NCBI GenBank assembly: GCA_036924085.1 | Contig: JAVGWX010000007.1 | Location: forward strand, 98,047,141 to 98,111,140 | From: Ariolimax columbianus | Lineage: Eukaryota > Mollusca > Gastropoda > Stylommatophora > Arionidae | Reading direction: 5' to 3' | Length of the DNA stretch: 64,000 nt | In this document: piece by piece, positions 56,200 to 64,000 of the stretch | Numbering within the stretch: position 1 is the first letter of the stretch | Layout of the letters: each line of letters begins with the position of its first letter | Program-made: the position numbers and the translations under genes | The notes under the pieces: model-generated | Database searches by the model: none | Told to the model about the DNA's origin: nothing | The model's input: the letters and a program-made list of their open reading frames with translations, nothing else

Positions 56200-56344
56200 G
56201 CTCATTCAATTTATCAATTTTAAAATATACTGGAGGCTACGTATCATAGATCGCCTTCTATGAGATCACTGTCATCTCTTTAGGGAATATTGAGAAAAAA
56301 AACATAATAATTCTTAAAAGCTAAAATATTTTAAAACTAATCTT

Positions 56345-56455
56345 CTTCTTCTGCTCAATAGCAGTGTTTTTTTAAATTATGTCTGCATGTGAAGTCCAGT
56401 TCTCCAGATAAAAGTTGTGGGTGAAGAATTCTCCAAGACTCCCAAACAGCAGGGG
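56345..56455 (-). mobile_element. LINE 3' terminal fragment
   Basis: The plus strand CATGTGAAGTCCAGTTCTCC then AGATAAAAGTTGTG and CTCCAAGACTCCCAAACAGC parallels 20.19-20.27 kb, the 3' end of the RNase H LINE on the minus strand. Confidence 0.65.
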
Positions 56456-56469
56456 GAACTAGGACTCTA

Positions 56470-56815
56470 GTCCAGTCAGGCACAAAATACTGACCAGGAT
56501 GTCGCATCAGTGTCAATACACTGACCAGGATGTCGCGTCAGTGTCAATACACTGACCAAGACCACAATCTGTCTTCCATGTAGCGTTCTCTGGAAACAGG
56601 ATGTTTTCAAGACAGCCTGGCTGACGAGATGTAGAATGATGTGATCCCCGTAGTAGTGAGTGCCACGCAGATGAAGCCAAGCATAGCACAACCACCTAGA
56701 GGACCACAGTCCACCTTCATCAGCGTGCTCAGGATGTGAGGAAAGCTGCTACAACCCGCCACTTAACGTCCTTTTCAGGGCGCACAAAAGAGTAAACATA
56801 CTCATTATGGGCAAC
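56470..56815 (-). mobile_element. Family C short dispersed element
   Basis: A full minus-strand copy. The GTTGTTGTTGCCCATAATGA head is at the right end, and the tail segment TGTATTGACACTGACGCGAC is duplicated (56497-56556). Confidence 0.82.
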
Positions 56816-57144
56816 AACAACAACCCAAATAGCTTTATGTGGAGGTTCATCTCCTATTTCTAACAAATTGCCAGCAATTAAATTTTCAGAATACACAATT
56901 TCAGTTGGGAGACTAATTTGGTCACTTGCCATGGTAATACAAGAAAAATCTATTAAACTGCATGGAATAGAATTACTCAAATGATATAAATAAAATCAGG
57001 ACAGTCCTGGAATGAACTGGGCTTGTTTGCAACAAGAATGGAAAATGTCTTCATTGCCTTTGTACTCCAAGAGGATTTATGATTAAAAAAGTAATTAACA
57101 TGATTATGGAGTAATTCATCTTAGCTAAGTCAAACTGCCAAGTA

Positions 57145-57400
57145 GGGGGACGGCGTGGGCTAGTGGATAAGTGATACGGCTCACAATCCGAAGGTGCTGG
57201 GTTCGATCCCCATCACAGCACCAGCCGTTACCCCGGGGAAGCAAACCATTAGAAAATGCAGGAGGAAGCAGACCCTTACATAAAATGCATGCTGAAGTCG
57301 GATGCACTAGGCCGACAGGCGCAAAATAAAAACCAGTGCCACGCACACCGCCTTGGGGGATAGAGAAATAAGGCGACCGCAAAGAAAACAAAAACAAAAA
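57145..57400 (+). mobile_element. Family A tRNA-derived SINE with 13-bp target-site duplication
   Basis: The A-box region is GGGCTAGTGGATAAGTGA, and the B box GGTTCGATCCC is intact. The flanks are AAACTGCCAAGTA at 57132-57144 and 57401-57413. It is the best-preserved copy of the family. Confidence 0.93.
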
Positions 57401-57413
57401 AAACTGCCAAGTA

Positions 57414-58980
57414 ATCACATATTAAATGATTGAACAATTGTTGACAACCAGTTCTAAGAGGCTTCCCCAGAAACATTTCTTAAAACAACAGAAGATGGTC
57501 AATATGATAACAATATAATTTACAAGTAGATTATGCAAATAGTATGTAAATATGGTAAAAAATAATAACTTGTAAATTTGTGAGTAAATGTAAAAACACA
57601 TAATTTAACGAGTGAGTAGAAATGAGCAGCCGAACACATGGCTGAACTGTGAACTACGAGCCACTGGTTATAATATCAAATAAACAACTGAAGCAACATA
57701 CTGAGGCACATGTATATGGTTATGTGTGAACTTTATACATATATGTATGCTGAATATACTCGCAACAGTGGTAACAATGGCACATAACCTTTATATTGTA
57801 TTTCAGGTTATTCAAAGGCACCATTCATGCTTTAATCACAGTCAATGATGCATCATTGATTTGCTCTAATTTCTTCATAGTCACTCCAGGATTATTTGTT
57901 ATTCATATTATAAATCAGGGTCAGATTTGTAAGCTTCAATGAGAGGCTAAATCTTTGTGGAGCAGAGCTTACATGACAACAACCTGTAGTGTGATAATGG
58001 ACAATTTTTCTGCAGATCAGATGTGGCTATACAAGACCCAATTGTTTGGGGAAAATACTGTGTTGGACTCTCAGTCTATGCTTCGAAAGATTAAATCGGA
58101 TGGCTACAGCAGGAGTGGATAGCATACATGAAGGCTTTTAGTAGTAGTAGTAGCCTCTTGTCGATTTTCAACTACCAAGGGTTCTTTTATGCGTGCAGTG
58201 TGTACGTGGAACCTCAGAGTTTATTGTTTGTCTTCGATAGGTCTAGGCACAGATTTCATCTTCCTTGAGACCATTGGATGATCGAAATTTGCGGGATTCA
58301 AAGTTTTGTCAGAACACGCACAACTGCTACTCCTGCAAATTGTGTCTCAAGTGATGTAATTTCTGCATCAGAAGTTAAACAAATGGGCTCATTTATTTTA
58401 TTTTAGATAACAACAAATCCAGCTGAACAAGTAGTGGTATGGCACAACAGCCACAGAAAAAAGTCTATATAAATGATGTTCAAGTTGTACCTGGCATTGA
58501 CTGTGAATGATATGAGTGTACAACTCTGCAGGTGTAGTTAAACAACAACATGAAATATAAATAATTATTGCTAATAGCAATAATCTGATTTGCCTGAAAT
58601 TGTGGAATGTATATGCAACATGATTTTTCATAAAACATCAAAAAGATTTCAAAGCTGTGTGAACAAAGAGTGGCCAAACATTGTCAATATATTCAACAAT
58701 TTCTTTATGTGACAAAACTTTAGCTCAGTATGAAATTCAAGAACTAACTATTTATTTTGTTTATAACATCTACAAATTTAAGTGCAGAGCATCCTCATAA
58801 AAATGTTATTTCTGTTATATTAATTGGTCAATTTCATGACAGCATCAAAATACATTTCCACAGAAAACTTTAAAAGTGAAGAAACATGATAATTTATCTT
58901 AGATTATTTTTTTAATCATTTCTTGATATTACAGATAAAGCAATTGATAACTTGTGGATAACAACTAACTCGGGGAACTG
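57414..58980. other. Unassigned sequence with one old dispersed repeat
   Basis: 58139-58151 is a short (AGT)n run. 58157-58320 (TCGATTTTCAACTACCAAGG then GTTCTTTTATG) resembles 22405-22530. Otherwise AT-rich, with no coding signal. Confidence 0.35.
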
Positions 58981-58984
58981 AGAT

Positions 58985-59276
58985 GCTAGTCCAGCCAGGC
59001 AAAACATACTAATTAGGACATCATATCAGGGTCAATACACTGACCAGGACCACAATCACTCTTCCATGTAGCATTCCCTGGAAACAGGCTGTTTTCAAGG
59101 CAGCCTGGCTGACGAGATGTGGATCAATGTGATCCCCATAGTAGTTAGTGCCATACAGATGAAGCCAAGCATAGCACAGCTGCCTGGATGTGAGGAAAGC
59201 TACTACAACCCACGACTTAATGTCCTTTTCAGGGCGCACAAAAGAGTAAACTTACTCATTGTGGGCATTAAACAAC
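58985..59276 (-). mobile_element. Family C short dispersed element
   Basis: A minus-strand copy from the TTGTTGTTTAATGCCCACAA head at the right end to the CCTGGCTGGACTAGCATCTC tail. A short internal part around the TTGGCTTCATCTGTATGG region is shortened. Confidence 0.8.
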
Positions 59277-59830
59277 AATAATTGCTAACTCAATAGAATG
59301 TATGTAAATTCCATTTAGTAGCTAGTTCTTTGGATGGCATTTTTTGTGTGACATCAATGAGAAAAGCATTTTGTGTTTCATGCCAAAGTACTAGATGATC
59401 AAAACATAGACTCTAATGTACCAACATTTATGCAAAATTTATATCATGTAATTTTGTAACCATTATTACTTTTTAACTTTAGTAAAGTCTCTCACATATT
59501 CAATATGACTAGACTGTATCTATGGATAACTCTCAGAGGAAGTCCCGAAAGCTATGGTCATGTATACTACTTGATGGATATGCCATATTATGTCTGCGTA
59601 TAAAATATCTTCATAAAATATTTCTGAATATATATCCACTAAAATACATATACATTCATTTTATATATGCAAAATGCAGTCACTCTATTTAATGTCATAT
59701 CATAATTCTTTACTGTTACCTCGGTCACTGATGAAAGGAAATTGAAATGTTGGATGAAAAGTCAAGGTACCCCTACCTTTAGGTGAGTCACTTCACATGA
59801 AGCAAGTGTGGACATCAACATGTTCATTCT
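59277..59830. other. Unassigned AT-rich sequence
   Basis: Nothing recognised. Confidence 0.4.
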
Positions 59831-59834
59831 ATCG

Positions 59835-59990
59835 AAGACAGATGTGCCAGACCGAAAAGTGCAAATAATACACTCAAGTTGTAAACTACTGACACAATGC
59901 ATTCCGTTCTCTGGACTACATCTTGCTACTTGCAAAGCCCAGTTCAGGGCTTAGTAGCAGGAGATTGAGAACGAACGAAGAAGAAGACGT
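59835..59990 (+). mobile_element. Family B 3' half
   Basis: From GAAGACAGATGTGCCAGACC to GAACGAACGAAGAAGAAG. GTTCAT occurs at both edges (59820 and 59989), a possible short target duplication. Confidence 0.78.
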
Positions 59991-60500
59991 TCATAACACA
60001 TTCATCATATGCCTCAAAACTTAAAAGGAAGAATTGATGGTGCATATATGTGTCCATATAAGTCTATGAGCTTGCCAAGGGTGCTGTGAATAAGGTACTA
60101 AAAACAGTCCAAGAATTTATATCATTAATAATTGTTAATAACATTTTTACTTTAAATTTAATCGGACAAGTAGATAGTTTGTATATCCAAACGTGCATGA
60201 GATTCATGCTAAAGTAAAAACAATAAAATCAGATTGAGAAAAAACATTTTTGACGTGACAGCCTATTTTTACAAATAAAAATGAAAGAGAAATAGTTCAG
60301 ACATATTTGAATAAACAGGCTTAGAATTATATCCAGCTATAGCAATATCACAAAATGCATTTCTTGGCCGAGTTCTTAAACCATTCTTTTCTCTGCAAGG
60401 CCACCATCTGAACCTAATGAGTGCTTATCACTTCTTATTTTGTTGTATTTTTTTGTATATGTGTTTCCAAGTGCTTTAAGAAATACTTATTCTTCCATTT
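59991..60500. other. Unassigned AT-rich sequence
   Basis: Nothing recognised. Confidence 0.4.
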
Positions 60501-60504
60501 GGGG

Positions 60505-60790
60505 CCAAGATGCAACAGTGTGAACTGACAGCAGTCAGCGACTCGCAACTGCCTGCTTGCATCAGGGTCGGTGAACCATAGCTGCCCAAGACTGTATTCG
60601 ACTGAAGTGTGGCAGTCCTGGAAACAGGATGTACTAGTCATTAGTGTAGACTGGCCAAGGGATAGGGATCACAGTGGGAAGACAAATCCGGTATTCAAAA
60701 AAGCCAGCTGAAATCGGATGTGTCAAGCTGAAAGGTGCAGATATCGCAGCTTCCCTGTAAACTATGAAACAACTTCCTTTTCAGGACAAA
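60505..60790 (+). mobile_element. Family B variant subfamily
   Basis: Contains CAAGATGCAACAGTGTGAAC, GCAGTCAGCGACTCGCAACT, CAGTCCTGGAAACAGGATGT, GGGATCACAGTGGGAAGAC and GTGTCAAGCTGAAAGGTGCA. It shares its order with family B but differs strongly in the middle. It is closest to 12715-12905. Confidence 0.7.
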
Positions 60791-61705
60791 TGCCGAAGAA
60801 GTTCTTTTATTTGGCTAAATAATCAATTTTAAAATCGTTATTTCTAATGAAAATAAAGCCAGTAAGCTAACAAATAATGACAATTAGATCTCAACTATAT
60901 TATTTATGACAATTAGATCTCCCACTATATCATTACAGCATATACAGCGGCAGTGATTGTAAATCTAACATCAAATGACTCAGTTATGTTATTAATAAAC
61001 AAAATATAATGTTTGGCTGTACAGCCTTGGACTAGAAATGTAAGTGATCAACCTCAGTGTGGTTACAGATAGGTGTTTTATGTATGGTACAGTGTAATAT
61101 CCATGACATACTTGATACATTCAAATGGTAGCAGCACCAGTACATATGTTAGAGCAATGCTTTCTAAACTGTGGATGCAAGAATGAATACAAACAGAATA
61201 TTACAGTTTTAGAACTCCCAGGTTAGGAGATGGACCAGGAGGGTCTACAAGTCAGATGTTGACACACTTCTAGCCCAATGAAGACAGTCAACCAAATGCA
61301 GGTTATAAAGGGGTTTGTATTATTGATGAGCCGATCTCCAACATTTTATTTTTAATATCAGTAAATATATTTAATATAATCCAGAGTTCTTCTATTTTCA
61401 ACCAAAAAAAAACCCAGGATGTTCCCTGCTCCAATCCCTGTATCTTCATTGGTGAGGTCTTTCTAGAGCTTTTTTTAAAACCAGTTTGCTACCTCACTAA
61501 GTGAGACATGCAATACCATGTGTTAGAGTGTCTTCTAGCTAAGGGGGATTTAGCAGATGAACTATACATTCAGAAACCTGCATTTTCATGGCATGCATGA
61601 TGTTAATATCAAACAAAGAATAACAAATAAATAAGAGTACCCGTATAAAAGATTTATATTGTGTGCGTGAAACCCGGTGTAGTTACAATTAAACTAAAAT
61701 TGTAA
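60791..61705. other. Unassigned AT-rich sequence
   Basis: GACAATTAGATCTC occurs twice close together (60880 and 60910). No coding signal. Confidence 0.35.
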
Positions 61706-61714
61706 CAGTGTCTC

Positions 61715-61870
61715 TGCCAAAGACGGATGTGTTAGACCACAAGGTGCAAATATTGCAGACAAACTGTAAACTAGCAACACAACACATTCCGTTCTCAGAA
61801 CTACACCCTGCTACTTGCAAAGCCCTGTTTGGGCTTGGTAGCGGGAGATTGAGAACGAACGCAGAAGAAG
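61715..61870 (+). mobile_element. Family B 3' half
   Basis: From CCAAAGACGGATGTGTTAGA to GAACGAACGCAGAAGAAG. It lies 110 bp left of the satellite that also derives from family B. Confidence 0.8.
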
Positions 61871-61984
61871 TAGTAACAGTGACTAATCAATAAATTTTCA
61901 GTAACCAGAATAAAATCTCAAGAAGCAAGAAAGCTTATGAAAATGGCACTGAGCTTGTCAGGGAATCAGAGCTGATCAAGACCC

Positions 61985-63370
61985 TATTCCACCTCCAAGT
62001 GGTGGCCCAGAAACAGACTGTAAACTATGACACAGTGTAGATCCTATTCCACCTCCAAGTGGTGGCTCCAGAAACAGACTTTAACCCTATTACACATCCA
62101 AGTGGTGGCCCCAGAAACAAACTGTAAACCCTATTCCACCTCCAAGTGGTGGCTCCAGAAACAGACTGTAAACCCTATTCCACCTCCAAGTGGTGGCTCC
62201 AGAAACAGACTGTAAACTATGACACAGTGTAGATCCTATTCCACCTCCAAGTGGGGGCCCCAGAAACAGACTGTAAACTATGACACAGTGTAGATCCTAT
62301 TCCACCTCCAAGTGGGGGCCCTAGAAACAGACTGTAAACTATGACACAGTGTAGATACTATTCCACCTCCAAGTGATGGCCCCAGAAACAGACTGTAAAC
62401 TATGACACAGTGTAGATCCTATTCCACCTCCAAGTGGTGGCCCCAGAAACAGACTGTAAACCCTATTCCACCTCCAAGTGGTGGCCCCAGAAACAGACTG
62501 TAAACCCTATTCCACCTCCAAGTGGTGGCTCCAGAAACAGACTTTAACCCTATTCCACCTACAAGTGGTGGCTCCAGAAACAGACTGTAAACTATGACAC
62601 AGTGTAGATCCTATTCCACCTCCAAGTGGTGGCCCCAAAAATGGACTTTAACCCTATTCCACCTACAAGTGGGGGCCCCAGAAACAGACTGTAAACTATG
62701 ACACAGTGTAGATCCTATTCCACCTCCAAGTGGTGGCCCCAGAAACAGACTGTAAACCCTATTCCACCTCCAAGTGGTGGCCCCAGAAACAGACTGTAAA
62801 CCCTATTCCACCTCCAAGTGGTGGCTCCAGAAACATACTTTAACCCTATTCCACCTACAAGTGGTGGCTCCAGAAACAGACTGTAAACTATGACACAGTG
62901 TAGATACTATTCCACCTCCAAGTGGTGGCCCCAGAAACAGACTGTAAACTATGACACAGTGTAGATCCTATTCCACCTCCAAGTGGTGGCCCCAGAAACA
63001 GACTGTAAACCCTATTCCACCTCCAAGTGGTGGCCCCAGAAACAGACTGTAAACCCTATTCCACCTCCAAGTGGTGGCTCCAGAAACATACTTTAACCCT
63101 ATTCCACCTACAAGTGGTGGCTCCAGAAACAGACTGTAAACTATGACACAGTGTAGATCCTATTCCACCTCCAAGTGGTGGCCCCAAAAATGGACTTTAA
63201 CCCTATTCCACCTACAAGTGGGGGCCCCAGAAACAGACTAAACTTTGACACAGTGTGGATACTTTTCCATCTACAAGTGGGGGCCCCAGAAACAGACTGT
63301 AAACTTTGACACAGTGTGGATCCTTTTCCACCTCCAAGTGGTGGTCCCAGAAACAGACTGTAAACTTTGA
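61985..63370. repeat. 44/62-bp composite satellite derived from family B, about 27 units
   Basis: Short units (44 bp) read CCCTATTCCACCTCCAAGTG, GTGGCCCCAGAAACAGACTG and TAAA. Long units (62 bp) add CTATGACACAGTGTAGAT. A third type ends ACTTTAA. The leading sequence GAATCAGAGCTGATCAAGAC is the family B head, so the array grew from a family B copy whose middle was deleted. The rare CCCCAAAAATGGAC variant occurs at 62633 and 63182, a 549-bp period. Confidence 0.93.
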
Positions 63371-63559
63371 CATAGTGTAACAAAACATCATATTCAGAAC
63401 AAATGCAGAAGGAAAACTATTCAAATTCAGGTATCATATCTTCTTCTTCTTGAATGGGTGGCTTAGATGTATCTACTTCTGGTTTATTCAATCTGCTATG
63501 TATCTTAAATTATTGGGTTGTTTCACTACTTACAATCTAAAGACCTACAATGATAAAGG

Positions 63560-64000
63560 CGTATTCTAAGCAAAGATGCACGAAGATCCCATAAACGCAC
63601 TAACAACACCAAAACCCATCACTACTGTACGAAAACCTACCTGGAGGCAGGATATATTTCCAGAGGTGGTAGAAAATATACCAGGTATTGCAAACAAAAA
63701 CTGCCAGACTGAAAAAGAAAGGAGAGATACTACCCTAAGCTTCATAACGAAAAGCTACCCAAGCATGGACTGGACCCATGCATACACCGACGGTTCTGTA
63801 ACAAACACAACACAGAACGGAGGGGCAGGAGCATTCCTGAACCTACCAAATGGCAGAAAAATAACACTGTCATTCGCTACTGGTAAGTACACAAGCAATT
63901 TCAGAGCGGAGGCAGAGGCACTGAGGGCGGCAGTGGAAGAAATTGTGACACACAGTGAAAATGAAAGCCATATAGTCCTGCTTACAGATGCTCTGGTCGT
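63560..64000 (+). mobile_element. LINE RNase H domain, running off the window
   Basis: From about 63700 an open frame encodes SMDWTHAYTDGSVTNTTQNG (first catalytic Asp in YTDGS), GAGAFLNLPNGRKITLSFAT, FRAEAEALRAAVEEIV (catalytic Glu) and IVLLTDALV (catalytic Asp). No stop is seen to base 64000. All three visible catalytic acids are intact, so this may be the youngest RNase H-bearing LINE here. Confidence 0.85.

Noticed and set aside
36700..64000. A second host gene upstream of prpf39
   Set aside because: Every coding-like stretch in this half could be tied to a LINE. No host-type exon with splice sites was found, though very short exons could be missed by eye.
1..64000. A new defence, biosynthetic or regulatory gene system
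   Set aside because: Nothing supports a linked functional system. The content is one conserved splicing gene in a repeat-rich setting.

Overview
The window is animal nuclear DNA. It holds one interrupted host gene with canonical GT-AG introns, several kinds of non-LTR retrotransposon remnants, a mariner relic, tRNA-derived SINEs and many minisatellites. The mix would suit a mollusc, perhaps a gastropod, or another lophotrochozoan. That placement is an inference from repeat style and is weak.

Host gene (295-32744, minus strand): prpf39, which encodes pre-mRNA-processing factor 39, a HAT-repeat protein of the U1 snRNP. I could place 13 consecutive coding exons whose phases all join (1859 nt, 619 codons plus 2 nt). 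They run from the ATG at 32744 to a donor at 294/293. The last exon or exons and the stop codon lie left of base 1. The introns are filled with SINE-like elements, LINE pieces, one internally deleted mariner and about ten tandem arrays. I see no second host gene.

Promoter side (32745-36510): a 3.57-kb LINE sits 117 bp upstream of the prpf39 ATG. It has a 14-bp target-site duplication, and its 5' part is inverted relative to the rest, which is the mark of twin priming. Its endonuclease and reverse transcriptase are dead.

Upstream flank (36.5-64 kb): a graveyard of nested LINEs. A minus-strand LINE is split by a short repeat (36.5-37.6 kb). One LINE is split by another (37.7-41.1 kb). A CR1-like element sits inside a further LINE (41.1-43.1 kb), and the uninterrupted relative of that host LINE is at 15.2 kb. 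An RTE-like element with a mostly open RT lies at 44.4-46.26 kb. RNase H-bearing LINE tails lie at 48.2, 52.9-54.1 and 63.6-64 kb. Between them are satellites: a 46-bp unit (47.6 kb), a 33-bp unit (54.2-55.9 kb) and a 44/62-bp unit (62.0-63.4 kb).

Dispersed short repeats recur in both halves, and I name them here. Family A is a tRNA-derived SINE of about 245 bp (3 copies). Family B is a roughly 340-bp element with perfect 12-13 bp target-site duplications but no obvious Pol III boxes (about 10 copies or pieces). Family C is a roughly 330-bp element starting near GTTGTTGAATGCC (8 copies). Family D is a shorter diverged repeat (3 copies). Two arrays show where minisatellites come from: the 29-bp array at 11.4 kb grew inside a LINE RT reading frame, and the 62-kb satellite grew from a rearranged family B copy. 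I found no new biochemical system. The notable signals are about genome structure. No searches were run; family names rest on motifs read by eye.
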